Shown: positions 12,201-23,197, counted from the first letter of the stretch. The stretch is 64,000 bases of DNA from Moniliella sp. 'wahieum' (GCA_003971905.1 RSEE01000073.1:286001-350000), one strand, 5' to 3'. Numbers and translations are program-made. The notes: generated by a model from the letters alone, not told the origin.

Positions 12201-14190
12201 TGACCGCAACCTCAAAACGGCGTGGAGGGCAGGATCCTTCCGATGCGCATTCCCATCCTCCTTCATCTCTGTCTCGATTTGCTGAATATACAACCAGGTG
12301 GAGAAGCTGTCTAACGGACTTTGAAACCAGTGGGACATTTCACTGGATGTCATCCTGAGACTGCGATGCAACTGTACCTGCTGGGCCTCGTTGCAGCGCC
12401 TGTGATACTAACCCTTCGAACACATGTGGTGACCGGCCCGCCGATATGCAATACCAATCTATCCAAATACCAGATCTCCTTTTTTGTGGTTTAATTATAG
12501 GATTAGCCATTATTATTGGATAGTCCCCCCCATTGGCAAGGAACGTGTACGCAACAGGAGCAGTCATAGTCCTCGATGTCGACAGTGTCATCGGGGAGAC
12601 ATTGATGTCGGGGTACCCGGGGACATCTATGCCATCATTGGAGACCTATTACCCCTATGGTATCACCCACGTCAATGACTCCCCCGACGTCTAAGCCCCC
12701 CCCGACGTCAATGACACCCCCGACGTCTAAGCCCCCTCCGACGTCTAAGGAACTCACGACGTCAATGACACCCCCGACGTCAATGACATCCCCGACGTCT
12801 AAGCCACCCACGACGTCTAAGGCATCATTGGTAGTGCTGTCATCGCCGACATATTTGACGTGAACGCTATCATTGATAGCGCGTAACCCTTTGATGTTTT
12901 CCCCGTCCCTGATGCCTTTGATACATCGAGCGAGTCTGATATCCATGTCGCCAGTGACATCCATTTCGTATCTGACATCATGGACACCACTACCGTCCCC
13001 GTCATCGAGAACAGCTGCGTTATTTACTTGATTTCTATGAAACCAAAGTTCTCGTCCTATAATCATGATAGTCATAGATATCCACGACATCAATGGACGT
13101 CAGAAAGGGGTCCGTAGTGTACACTTAGGTCTTTTCTTAATGCCACCAAAAGTGGCGAGGAGCAATACGACACGTCCGGGAGGAAGTCAAGGGGTTACGG
13201 ACTACAAAGTGATGGGGCCTGGAGCATTCGGAGGATCAGGAATCGAGGTGGTTCACACTTTGCGCAACTCCGTCGGGCACAAGAGGGGATACGGCGTTTG
13301 CGTGCGGGCGAAGGTGATGAACGAGGGGACCGCCGAACGCCTTTTTTTGGAACGGGCCGGGGGAAAATTCGATTGCTGTCATGGAGCAAGCGGAAGGAAT
13401 ACGACGAAAGAATGCTACCTGTACCTCTTTGTATTATGGTGCGCCCAAAACCTTCTCTTCTTCCCCTGGGTCATGACGATTCAAGAATAATATGCCACCA
13501 AGATGCCGAGCAAGATGTTTGGGCACTGGAAGGAATTAACTGATGAGTCTCACTGGAGATGCGGTTCGCCGCTGTACCACGTTCATTCGGATCCACGCGT
13601 GCTACATCCAACAGCATATAGTTTTTGGAAGCGAATGGTGGGGACGCCTTAGGGCCCTAATCCGTTGGAGACTCTATTGGTTTCCTATTGGGTTTGGCGC
13701 CAAGAAGCAGCACACGCTGGAGGAACTGGCCAGTCAGGCGCAGGGTTTCTTTTTCCCAACCGTAACATCTGTAAATGACATGAAAAGAATGTAATACTAC
13801 TGCCAAAGGAATTGATAGGTATATACAAGGGCGAGAGCTCGTCCCACCCTACTGTTCCACCTCGCCCGCGGGACCGGCCCGCCCCATATGCATGTGACAG
13901 AGACCCCGATGACCGTATTCAATGACCAATCACGATGGATGGGTGGTCGTGAACACAGGCGTTACTTCCTCAACTGCTCTCGCCCGGGCGCTATGTTGAG
14001 ACTCTTTTATACTCTCCAATGCGAAATTGCTGCATTTGCTGGCTTGCATTTACCCCGCGTCAGAAGAGTTTTGCCGCTGGGACGGAACGGGGCGGAATGA
14101 GGCGGCAGCAGCCACGCAGAGCGCGTGCGGGGCAATCCCGCCTCCCCCACATTCGCCGGTCAGCCATTTACCGGTTACCCCACGACCGCC
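9270..14190. other. Repeat graveyard; no intact gene supported
   Basis: Diverged copies of the same segments recur. 9464-9592 matches 11027-11143 directly (CGCCAAGTGG, CAGTAGGGTAAA and ATTCTCTAGCCTCT blocks). 9602-9690 matches the reverse complement of about 10690-10805 (GTCATAGGCATCTCTT block). Sequence ending near 13130 matches 7490-7700 inverted. Open frames reach 183 codons but are not supported by introns or family motifs. Decayed transposon sequence is the simplest reading. Confidence 0.55.
12667..12828. repeat. 18-bp minisatellite carrying GACGTC palindromes, 8 units
   Basis: CGACGT occurs at 12685, 12703, 12721, 12739, 12757, 12775, 12793 and 12811: exactly 18 bp apart. Units read CGACGTC followed by AATGACACCCC or TAAGCCCCC variants. 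Eighteen is a multiple of three, so both strands are open (Pro/Thr/Ser-rich on plus, Asp/Val/Gly-rich on minus), but no gene is evident around it. Confidence 0.9.
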
Positions 14191-15915
14191 ATGCGACTCA
14201 CGACGGCCGTGCTGCTGGGCCTTCTTCTGCGGGTGGGGGTGTATGCGTTTGGATGGGTGCAGGACCACAAGCTACGCGCTCCTGTCCGCTTTGAGGATAT
14301 CGACTACTCTGTCTTTTCGGATGGAGCACATTCGTTGGCACGTGGATGCCCGCTCGCTGCCGCATTGGACGTGGACGCAGTGGATGCTTGGCATGACAGG
14401 AGCGTATACGCCCCGCTTGCATGCGCTCTGGGGCCTGCGGCCATTTTATCCAGGCTTGTGCTCCAACGCGATCCCTCCCTCTTGCCCGGCGACGACTTGG
14501 CTCTCACCAAGGACAAAGGTGGCCTTCTCTTCCGCCTGGTCTGGGCCAGCTACAACCTTTTGCGCCCTTTCTTTCGACTGATCGCTGGCCTTGGCGACCC
14601 CTTTTCGCGTGAAACGTATCGGTACACACCGCTCCTTGCACTGGCTGTTGCCCTGGCCCAATCGGTAGGGCGTGAGGGGGGCAAAGTGCTATTCCTTTTG
14701 GCCGACTTGGGTGTTGGGATTCTGCTCTGGCACCTCATTTCTTCGTGCCACTTTTCTTCCACCTGACCTACGGGACAAGCAGTTGAAAAAGGGCCATCAA
14801 CTTGTCTTTTGGGTCTGGCTTGCCAACCCTCTCCCCGCCCAAATTGCCGCGCGCGGATCGGCGGAAAGCGTGATCGCACTTGTGGTGCTCGGGTTCGTGT
14901 ACACATTCCTCCTTTCCAACCCGGAAACTCCTCCCGGGAGCGATGCAATCCAAGATGCATATGCGAATGCGGTTGTTGAGACGGAAGATGTGCCAGACGG
15001 GAGCGACGAAACGTCCAAGGACCCACTCCCCCAATCGCCTCAGGAGGGCGCGACACCAGACCCGGAACCAGTTGATTTGGACGAGGCCGGCATCGAAGAT
15101 TATCTTGCCCCCGAAGCTGCACAACCAATATGGGGCTGGTCGGTTTCCGCCTTGCTGTCACCTATTCTCCTTGCAGGCGCGGTGCACCTCAAGATTTACC
15201 CGGCAGTGTACGCTGCGCCGGTGGCCGTGCATCTTTACCGCTCAGCCCGGCGGCATGGCACGAGTGGTATTCTCGCTGTCGTGCGCTGGGGATGGCTTTG
15301 TGCCGCGGCTTTCCTTGTCATTACGGGTGCCGTCTGGGCAGTGTGGGGGGAGCCCTACCTGCGACACAGCTGGCTGTACCACCTCACTCGCGTGGACCAT
15401 CGCCACAATTTTTCCCCCTACTTTTTGCCCATCTACTTATCCTCCGTCCTCTCGTCCCCGCTTTCCTCCCTTCCCGGCTCACTCAACCCCCTTCTATCGT
15501 TTGCCCCCCAGCTCGCTGCTGTGGGGGTCTCTGCTCTCTTGGCCGGGTGGGATGTCCCACTCGCATTGCTCGTCGGCACGCATGCATTTGTGCACCTAAA
15601 CAAGGTGATTACCTCGCAATACTTTCTGTGGTACCTGCTTTTATTGCCTCTGGTGCTTCCGCGCACCCGCTGGACCGTTGTACGCGCCAGCCTAGCCTTG
15701 GGCACCTGGATCGGCAGCCAAGCTCTTTGGCTTGCCTCGGCGCACCAGCTTGAAACCACGGCCAGGACACTTTCCTCCTCACCTGGGCGTTGGGGGTGGG
15801 AATGATGCTGTGCAATGCGCTGGTAAGTAAGTGGGTGCTGGAGGCCTGGCGTTCCTGGCAACAGGACTATTTGGCCCAATTGGCTCGCGAGGTCAAAGCT
15901 GGCAACACTACTTAA
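14191..15915 (+). CDS. GPI14: GPI mannosyltransferase I (PIG-M/Gpi14)
   Basis: This ER membrane enzyme adds the first alpha-1,4 mannose to the GPI anchor, using dolichol-phosphate mannose. The ATG at 14191 opens a hydrophobic N-terminus (residues 1-22), then FEDIDYSVF with the family's DID motif at about residues 36-38. Next comes a non-family insertion of roughly 75 residues, then RETYRYTPLL and GKVLFLLADLGVG, LANPLPAQIAARGSAES, AGAVHLKIYPAVYA, YHLTRVDHRHNFSPYF and TSQYFLWYLLLLPLV, all hallmark blocks. The C-terminus continues as GQDTFLLTWALGVG to a TAA at 15913-15915. The frame changes near 14740-14790 and again at about 15758-15760. Neither site has room for a GT-AG intron without cutting conserved sequence, so base losses are likely. 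The family assignment is firm; intactness is not. Confidence 0.93.
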
Positions 15916-16128
15916 TGCACTGTTATTGTGGTTCGCAGTCGTCAAAACATCCTTCCTTCATTAGCCACTGACGTAGCAACTAGCAACACCACGCCACAGG
16001 GAGATGGGAATGGAGCGGGTCGAGACGCAGTCAAACTATGGTGAGACGGCGACTGATGAGCATTGAACAAAGAGCAGGGGCCACGGTCGGGAGGGAGGGA
16101 AGCGCAGGCGGAATCCGCAGGGCGCGAT

Positions 16129-16535
16129 TTACAGCTTGGAGCCCTCCTTGACTAGAGAGACAGGGGGAACAAGTCAGTTCTGTGACCAAGCAGTCAGATG
16201 GGAACGTACGCTGGCCAATCTTGACTTGGCGGCCTGGCGCTGAAAGATCTTTTCCGAATGGTAGCTCCAGAACACCTCGCTGACATCCTTCGAGGCGTTC
16301 TTGACAAGGATGTTGCGTCCGCCCGGGTGCTGTAATAGGGCAAGCAGGGGGGAGGGTTATCAGTGTCGGCGTTGAGAAGCAGTCCTGTCCTGACGAGGGA
16401 GGAGAGGGGCGGGGAAGGCGGAGACATACGTCGTCGAGGAAAGAGGTAACGTCGAACACTGGCCGTCAATCACGATCCACACCGAGTCGGCAGTGTTGTG
16501 CTCTTGACTTCGGCGGCATCAAAAACGTTGGACAT
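16129..16535 (-). CDS. Cytochrome b5-like heme-binding protein, three exons
   Basis: Small soluble electron carrier. Exon 1 (16535-16430) encodes MSNVFDAAEVKS, then HNTADSVWIVIDGQ and FDVTSFLDD. A 100-bp intron (16429-16330) follows. Exon 2 (16329-16210) opens with the heme-ligand motif HPGG (HPGGRNILVKNASKDVSE) and continues to the second heme His in FWSYHSEKI. A second intron (16209-16152) precedes a short last exon ending in EGSKL and TAA. The product is about 80-90 residues with no C-terminal membrane anchor, unlike ER cytochrome b5. One base appears missing at about 16500 (CC to C) and one at about 16459 (GG to G); both lie in otherwise conserved sequence. Lipid desaturation or redox support are possible roles; the partner is unknown. 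Confidence 0.88.
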
Positions 16536-17574
16536 GGTGCTGAAGAGAGTGCGGCGATGGGGGTGGTGGGGGTGGGGGTGGAGGTGCGGGGCTGAGCGGT
16601 GGCGGTAGAAGCGGTCGGCCAGTGTCGGCCATCCCCCTCTGCCGGGTCAGATTGTGGACCATAGCCGAGGAATGATAGTGGATAGCCCCGCATCGGTGCA
16701 ATGCAGGCCGGTAGGCATGTGCATGGTGGATGATGCATGATGCATGATGCAGTACCAGGCCCCAGGCCAGCCTCTCGTGTGTATCGTCGGGGTCGCATGG
16801 TCCCTTGCAACTCACAGCTCCCATGCCTATTTTGCTAGCTAGTTGCTAGTCAGGGGAAAAGTCACCGGTCAGACTAGTTCCGGTACCGGTGATTATTACT
16901 ATGATAAGTAGCGGCGACAAAGCGAACGCGTGGAGACCGGTGATCTCACCGGTGCCTCCTGGAGCTCGGATGTTTCCTTGTTTGATGCGAGCGACCGATC
17001 GAGTTCGTAGCTGACGGAGGTCTGTGTGTGAGCTTTGAGTCCCTCCTGCTGATTTGATTCTACTTCCAATATTTGGTCTTTGACGGCCTTGAGCGCAAGC
17101 GAGAGCTCCATGTTGAGCTGCCGGACCTGGACGTCTCGTTTCCTGATCCAGGCGTCTCGTTTTCATTGGCCAGATTCTCCCCTCAAAGTGCCTTTTACGT
17201 TCTTGCTGAGGCGGAGAACCTGCCCATTACTTTGGGCCTTTTTCGTGTTGCGGCTATCTTCGAATTTTCCTGCATGGACCATTCGCTTGTATTCCTCCTC
17301 TTTCTACATCGTATGTTGCTTCCTTCAATTCCTGTCTGTATAGCCTTCTCGGTTCTTCCCCTAGCGGGTCTTTCTGTGACAACATCTCGTTACGGATCCA
17401 TCCTTGACCACCAGACAACCACCCGCATTGCTCCCTAGCTCACTAGCAGTCTCACTCACCGACCTGCTGCAGCTAACCGCCTTCGGGTCTACGGGAACCC
17501 CCTCTGCCCGCATCCTTTGTCGTCGACCTCCCTTCAGCTTTCATTCTCTCCCTGTACGGATCCGCTGCGATCCT
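16536..17574. other. Intergenic, no supported gene
   Basis: ATGCAT-G heptamer units lie at about 16735-16752 upstream of the cytochrome b5 gene. CACCGGT-type palindromes occur around 16865-16955. No frame here shows family motifs. Confidence 0.45.
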
Positions 17575-18108
17575 ACAAGTGGAGTTGTTCTTTCAGACAG
17601 GACCTGTCTATCCCGTCAACCTTGCGGCCAGCCCTTCAGGGCTACGGATTCCAGAGTGTCTTAACGAACACATCAGTTTACCGAACTCGCAGGACCTCGT
17701 GATCGGGATGAATGTCTTGGGTAAAGTCATTTGTTACCGCCTTGGGGTATACCTGGTCTAGAAGTACTGTAGTACTCTTTTCAACCCTGTGGTTTTGATA
17801 CCTCCCCCCTTCTTTGTTGGGACTGCCGTCGTTGGGGAAGCATTTTTGGGCTGCCAAAACCCATAGCAGAGGCGGAGGAGATCATCTACAACTTACGACC
17901 ATCCATCCACTTCGACCGTCCACCCTTCGACACCACCGCTACAATTGTCCCTGCCGTCTACGATCACAGTATTGACCTACCCCCACGTACAGAGAATGCT
18001 CTATACTACAACATGGCCCACGAAGCATGCCATGCCTCACTGAACTACACCGGATCCGTCGTTCATATATACTACCTGGTTCCTTTCCTGACTGTGTCGA
18101 GCTTGTGA
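17575..18108 (+). pseudogene. Retroelement-like coding debris
   Basis: Two adjacent open stretches look like protein but not like an intact gene. The first (about 17579-17761) ends with SQDLVIGMNVLGK, which resembles the end of a retropepsin domain (the D-L-x-x-G-M-x-x-L pattern). The second is open from about 17773 to the TGA at 18108 with no ATG at its head and contains RPSIHFDRPPFDTTATIVPA and YYNMAHEACHASLNYTG. The frames differ and no splice signals join them. An LTR-retrotransposon remnant is my best guess for the first part. The second is unrecognised. Confidence 0.3.
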
Positions 18109-19220
18109 GACCTGCTTCAACGTTGGCTTGATCTGCTTCATTGATGAACGTCTTCCGCAGGAGCCCAGCAGAGATTCGGAGTCGCAAAAAAAGAGGTCCA
18201 AAAGGGTCATTCTGCACCTCTCTGTTTGTATCTACTCCGCCTTGGTCTCCACTGCGCTAGGATCGGTGATTGTAGCTATCATTCGCTCTTGCCTGCTCTC
18301 GCCCAGGCTCTTAGTAAAACTCGATACGAAGGCCAAGTTTCTGTAGGGGATGTATCTGCAACTGTGTCTGAGAAACGAAGGGAGCTCTGGCAATTCCTCC
18401 ATTACATTCTCTTACACTTCACAGCCGTCTTTGAAACTCTTTGAGAGCAGACAAACACTGTCTGTGTCGTTCCAAACGCTGGTATTCTCTCCGCAGGCTG
18501 GCTCGCGTTAGAAGACCACTGAACCATTCAACAGTAAGGAACACATGATGCTGGGCGACTGGGTAAACTGATGTCTTTTGGGATTGGGTTCTTTTTCCCA
18601 TTCTTAATAAGCAAAAACAATGCAGACGGTATACGCAGCGTGACTGCCTCAGATTCAAGAGGGAACTGGCGTCTCATAGAAGGAGGTGTGGTTTCAACGC
18701 ATCCAGCGTTAGGACGCATACCAACAGACTTTTGGTTGCTACTGCCGTTGAGCACACAAAAGCGTCCAACGCCAGATCTCAGAAGAGTCCTTCCTCATTA
18801 ATCATTGCGCTCACCGCACCAGTTACATCCTCACTGCGTACTGAGTGGCGGGCGAGCCGCGTGCCCCTCGGTTGCGGCCGCCGTCGGTGCGCGCACTGGC
18901 CCCGTGCCGTGCCGCAGGAGGCGCGCTGGTGTGGTCCGTGCCCCGCGGCCAGGGGCGGTGTGTTAGGTAATGCGGCTGCGGCCGGCCGCCTGGGTTGGAT
19001 GCGTTGGCGCTGCTTCGGAGGCGCGTGGCTCACCACTGCTCCCGTGCCCCACCTCGCAGTTCCAGCATCACCCATCCTGCTGCCCGCCTCATCCATCCTG
19101 CGTGGCCGCCATCGTCGCCGCCGGTGCTGTGTTGCGTGTTCCAACCTGCCTTCCTCAGCACCACCACCCCCCCCCTCCTCTTCCCGCCTCTCCTCCGATC
19201 CCACCCCCCTCTCTCCAGCC
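18109..19220. other. Intergenic and cofilin upstream region
   Basis: No gene is supported. From about 18850 the sequence becomes GC-rich and then pyrimidine-rich (long C/T tracts at 19140-19220), as is common in fungal promoters and 5' leaders just before a start codon. Confidence 0.45.
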
Positions 19221-19815
19221 ATGGTGTGTGCACTCGCCTTGCCCCTGTTCCCTGTGCCCTGCTGACCAGCCCCCCTCCCCCTCCCCCTTTGCCCTTGCCC
19301 TCGCCCTCGCCCAGTCGTCCGGTGTCAAGGTGAACCCCGAGTGCCTCGAGGCCTTCCAAACGCTCAAGCTCGGCAAGAAGCTCAAGTACATTGTGTACAA
19401 GTTGTCGGACGACAACACGGAGATTGTCCTGGCCAAGACGTCTGAGTCCCCCGACTACGATGCGTTCCTTGCCGAGCTGCCGGCGCAGGACTGCCGGTAC
19501 GCTGTGTACGACCTCGAGTTTGAAAAGAGCGGCGAGGCAAGCGCAACAAGCTCTGCTTCTTCTCTTGGTCCCCGGACGAGTCGAAGATCAAGCAGAAAAT
19601 GGTCTACGCTTCCTCCAAAGACGCCATCCGCAAGTCGCTTGTCGGCATCTCTACCGAAATCCAGGGTACCGACTTCTCTGAGGTCTCTTACGACACTGGT
19701 CCGTCCCTTTCCCCCCCTTATCCGCTTCTCCTCCACGCCCGCCGGTCATACTAATCGTCCTTTTTTCCCTTTCCTTTTCCCCACAGTTCTTGACAAGGCT
19801 TCCCGCGGGTACTAA
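19221..19815 (+). CDS. COF1: Cofilin (actin-depolymerising factor)
   Basis: Binds and severs actin filaments and is essential in fungi. Exon 1 is only the ATG (19221-19223). Intron 1 (19224-19314, GTGTGT donor, CTGAC branch, CCCAG) leads to exon 2 (19315-19698), starting [20 protein letters not shown] and containing [33 protein letters not shown], the actin-binding helix [14 protein letters not shown] and [13 protein letters not shown]. Intron 2 (19699-19786) is followed by exon 3 (19787-19815), VLDKASRGY and TAA. An intron right after the initiator Met recurs in fungal cofilins. One G is missing at about 19536 (GAGGGC read as GAGGC), which breaks the frame between the two conserved halves. 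In an essential gene this points to a sequence error. Length otherwise fits the family, about 138 residues. Confidence 0.95.
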
Positions 19816-20743
19816 GCTCGATCCCACATTGGGACAGGTTCCGTGCCAGTGGCTTGGACTATGGCTTTCCTTTTTTCTTGAGACTTGCTGTGCACGTGTG
19901 CCATAACAATCCTACTCATTCCATGACATCCTCCTGTCACGCCGCCCCATCCTATGCCACTCACGATGCATTGCGGTGTTTGGCAAGTTGACAAAGATGC
20001 AAAGCGCATCTGTTGCGCTTTTGCTCGATGCAGCGTAGGCTAGGCAGGCTAGCAATTCAGTAGACCCGCTCTGATGCTGGCAAGGAGAAATCACTCCCAC
20101 AGCGAACGAGGAGGATCCCCCATCAGGTGCGAGCGGGGACAAAGGAAATAGGAAATTGTGCTTGGGCGCAAGGGAAGGTAGTGTGCAGGAGAGGTGCCGA
20201 GAACCCCTCTCTGCCTCGTTCTCAGGGTTAGAGTTGCGGCTTGGCACTTGGAGCGTAGCAGCCGAAACGGTGCTGCTGCTGCTGAACGAACTGGGGGAGG
20301 AGAATACGTTCACCCTTTGCTGCGAGAGGAAGGACAGAAAGAAAAAACAATGATGTCAGCCCGTCCCTCGGAAGAGGCGGTGCCACCGACACCCAATCTC
20401 CCATTCGTACCTACGAAGTCTTCCTCAGTCCCACCCCCCGTGGTGACTCGGCCTCTTTGTCTCTCAGCGCAGGTTGCTACTCGAGCCCCACACCCGTGTC
20501 GCCTTTGCTTAGGTAGTTCTCATCCCGCGCGAGTCCCTGTTTCCTCTATTCGACATGCTTGGCCCTAGTCCGAGAGGGTTAGCCGGGCTTGGGACCAAGG
20601 CCAGAAGGAGTACTGGATTCTTCACCACGGCGCTGTTGGCGCTGGCAGTACACTTTGAGATCTGGGGTGGGCTATCTCTCGAGAGCTATGTGGAAGAGTA
20701 ACACATACAGCCCTTGGAGATGTATGCCCCAGTGTTCTGCCAT
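19816..20743. other. Cofilin 3' flank and spacer, no supported gene
   Basis: The minus strand has one intron-like signal: a GTAGGT donor at about 20416 and a pyrimidine-rich CTCGCAG acceptor at about 20325, with an open Ser-rich frame of about 130 codons downstream. I cannot join it to an exon with an ATG or to any family, so it is not called. Confidence 0.4.
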
Positions 20744-20842
20744 GGGCTCATGGTGTAGTGGTATCATGCCTCTTTCGGGACGTTCCCGAGCTGGATTCAG
20801 TTCGAATAGAGGTGGTCGTGGGTTCAATTCCCGCTGAGCCCC
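20744..20842 (+). tRNA. tRNA-Pro (CGG) with a 26-nt intron
   Basis: The acceptor stem GGGCTCA (20744-20750) pairs with TGAGCCC (20835-20841), followed by a C discriminator. The D arm has the eukaryotic A-box-like GTGTAGTGGTATCAT. The anticodon stem CCTCT pairs with AGAGG and the loop TTCGGG gives anticodon CGG (proline). An intron of about 26 nt sits after position 37, the standard place. The T arm is GTGGG-TTCAATT-CCCGC, containing the B-box. A T-run at 20844-20850 is the Pol III terminator. Confidence 0.92.
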
Positions 20843-20843
20843 A

Positions 20844-20850
20844 TTTTTTT
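20844..20850 (+). terminator. Pol III T-run after tRNA-Pro
   Basis: Seven consecutive T residues start two bases after the mature 3' end of the tRNA, the standard RNA polymerase III stop. Confidence 0.85.
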
Positions 20851-21236
20851 ATTGAATCGACCTTAGGGGTGCGCTGGACGCACTACGGTGCTGCCAGGCG
20901 AGAGCCCGCCACGTTCTATCTCCACTCTGGTCGCCAGTGCTCTCCCTCCCTAACCACTAAGCAGGCCTTTCCACGCGATCATACTAATGAGGTTGGAGAA
21001 CCACTAGACTCACTCGAGAGCCACGCCATGCATGCGTCCGTTCGCTTGTGTCGTCAACCAGACGAAGGCACATTACATCCACTTTGCAGGTTGGCCGCCC
21101 GCTTCTCCTATCCTCCCTGGGTCTGGGTCGGACGGTCACAGCGTACCAGCACAGAGCCACCCGCACTCCTCTCCAGCGGTCACTCCCCCACCACCTCGCC
21201 CAGATCCTCGTCCGCCCCCCCATCCCTGGGCCCGTA

Positions 21237-23197
21237 TCAACAGCCCGCTGCGTGGACGATGGGGGGGCGCGGGGCCGCTGCGGTCCTAGGCCCTCGGGCC
21301 GTCTCCCTCGCTGTTGGGCGACAGTAGGGGACGGAAGATTGTCGAGCCCGGCCAGGGCCGGGTGAGGATGGGTGTGTTTCGGCCCGCTTGCGGCCCTTGT
21401 TGCGCTCTGCCTTTGCTCGCCCCTCGACGCCCCTGGCCTCTTGGTCTTGGTCTTGGTCTTGGTCTGGGTCTTGGTCTGGGTCTTGCTGTCGCCCCTTCTG
21501 CTTTTGCCTTGTCTGACGCGTGTACAGTGCCAGCACGCCGCCCCTGGCTGCGACCGAGGGAGCACGTGCAAGCGGGCGCCAGCTCCGCGTAGCGAACCGC
21601 GTTGCGCTGGCTGTAACTTCGAGCGTGCGCCACGGACCGTCGGGGACACTTTGGCTGCTCACTACCCATCCTCGCCCACGCGCGTCGTCCGGACGCGATA
21701 CTAGCCCGACCAACTTGTACGTCTCGCCACCCCCCACTCGCATCTCTGCCCGTCCCTCCAGCTGAAGCGGCGCCTTGCTCTCCACCCATACCGCCAGCGC
21801 AGGCGCGTTGTCCGTCGGGCGGCGCGCAGCACACAGGTGCGGCGTCCGGATGGCTGTGCCAACAAACGAAAAGGGAAACAAAGAGGAATCAGTCAGCCCG
21901 CCAGTGAGTCAGTCAGTCAGTCAGTCAGGCAGTCGGGATTCCCCTGGCTCCTAGGGGCAGCTAGGAGAGAAGCTGGCTAGCAACGGACCATGGCAACGTA
22001 CCGCTCACACTTGGGTTGTTCTTCTTGCTCGGACACACCGGTACCCGCTGGCTCGTCCCGGCCCTTCCCGGTCCAGTACGCGTCCAACGCCTCTTGGATC
22101 GAGCGCGTAGGCCTAGGCGGCGGGTTAGCGACGAGGTGCGCATGCGCCTGGAGCGCGGCGCGCTTGCGTTTTCGCCGCTCCTTGGCCGATCCCGTGGTTG
22201 CGTCGGCGGCGAAACGTGGACCAGGCTCGGTCGGTGCTTCGCCCTGGACCAGACTGGGCAGCGCAAGTACTCCACCGGGCAGGACCTCAGCCTGCGAGGC
22301 AGACAGGAAGAGGAGCAGCGGGAGCAGTGCACTTGGCGCTCCACCTGCCATGCTAGTAGCCTCCCCATTTCTCGTCCTGGCCCCTCCTGCAGCGCGGAGA
22401 GAAGCGAGGCGGCGATCCCGCCTGGAGAATAAGGAGGATATGGCAGGGCGAGCGAGCTGTCCTGTTCTGCGTCCGTGGCGCCCTGATGGCCCGACGCCGA
22501 CCAGGTCGGCACGTCCACCAATACGGGCGGTAGGGTGGAGATGGGCGCGGACGCTGGGGCAGCAATAAGAGAAACAAGCGCAGCAAGCACTTGCTGCGGC
22601 ACGGTGTTGGAGCTGCGCGGGGGTGGGCTGGCGCGCTGGACGACAGCAGGCTGCCGCGCGCCGAGGGGGGCAGGAAGGTGGTGCGGCGAGGACCGTCACT
22701 GAGGATCGCGCCGAGGGCGGCGTGGCCAACAAGGCTTCCAATACAGCCACCAGCGCCAATGCCTCGTCCGACTCGGGGTCCAGGTCTGAACTGTGCGAAG
22801 GCGGGGGCACGATCGGCTTGGCTCCACCTCGCTTCGGCCGCGGGGAGGCCGAGCGTGGCCCAGGGCAGCACGGGCGGCACCCACTGGGCATCTTGGCCGC
22901 AGCCGCGCCACACGCTCCGCCTCGGCCACAGCCAACGCGTCGGCCTCTTTCGTGCGCGGATCGAGGAGGCCGCCGGCGGCGGAGGCGTGTCGTGGCCGCG
23001 CTGCTGCTCGCGGGGCGGGTTGACGACAATGACGTTGGCCACGCCTGGAGGCCCGCGAGCGCGGCGGCACTCTCGGCGCCGCCGGCCAAGGAGGCGGTGG
23101 GCGCGAAGCGGACGGGGTGGCGAGCAGGTCGGCGAGGGCGGCCTCGGAGCGGAGTGTGTGGAGCGCGGCCGTGGCCTGGGCTGGGGGGTGCGGCCAT
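21237..23197 (-). CDS. Low-complexity protein, faintly ubiquitin-hydrolase-like
   Basis: The minus strand begins at an ATG at 23197 (MAAPPSPGHGRA) and switches frame several times while staying coding-like: LHTLRSEAALADLLA, DPESDEALALVAVLEALLA, VPQQVLAALVSLIAAP. An intron at 22344-22292 (53 bp, pyrimidine-rich, CTCGCAG) keeps the frame and joins MGRLLAWQ to AEVLPGGVLALP. A second intron lies at 22001-21853 (149 bp, GTACGT donor, TTGGCACAG acceptor, CAGT repeats inside). Around them are SIQEALDAYW, QPKCER and, in the last exon, ETYKLVGLVSRP and GGVLALYTRQ. The order EAL..Y, KCER, YKLVG, LALYTR recalls the second half of a USP-type deubiquitinase, but the catalytic Cys box and the SGHY His box are not visible. 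An inactive or misassigned relative is equally possible. The stop used here (21237) is uncertain. Confidence 0.4.
21436..21488. repeat. Hexamer microsatellite (CTTGGT)n
   Basis: Six or seven CTTGGT/CTGGGT units occur on the plus strand. On the minus strand they read (GACCAA)n and extend the C-terminal tail of the overlapping gene as a charged repeat (DPDQ/DQDQ in one frame). Confidence 0.85.

Noticed and set aside
14745-14782. A 35-38-bp intron to explain the GPI14 frame change
   Set aside because: The GTGCCA donor and AAG/CAG acceptors leave the wrong phase and run into a stop, and longer introns would remove the conserved ADLGVGILLW helix.
22349-22351. ATG at 22351 opening an apparent signal peptide (APSALLPLLLFLSASQA)
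   Set aside because: The hydrophobic run is the pyrimidine-rich end of a 53-bp intron (GTGGAG...CTCGCAG) that joins two open frames in phase, so the signal peptide is probably an artefact.
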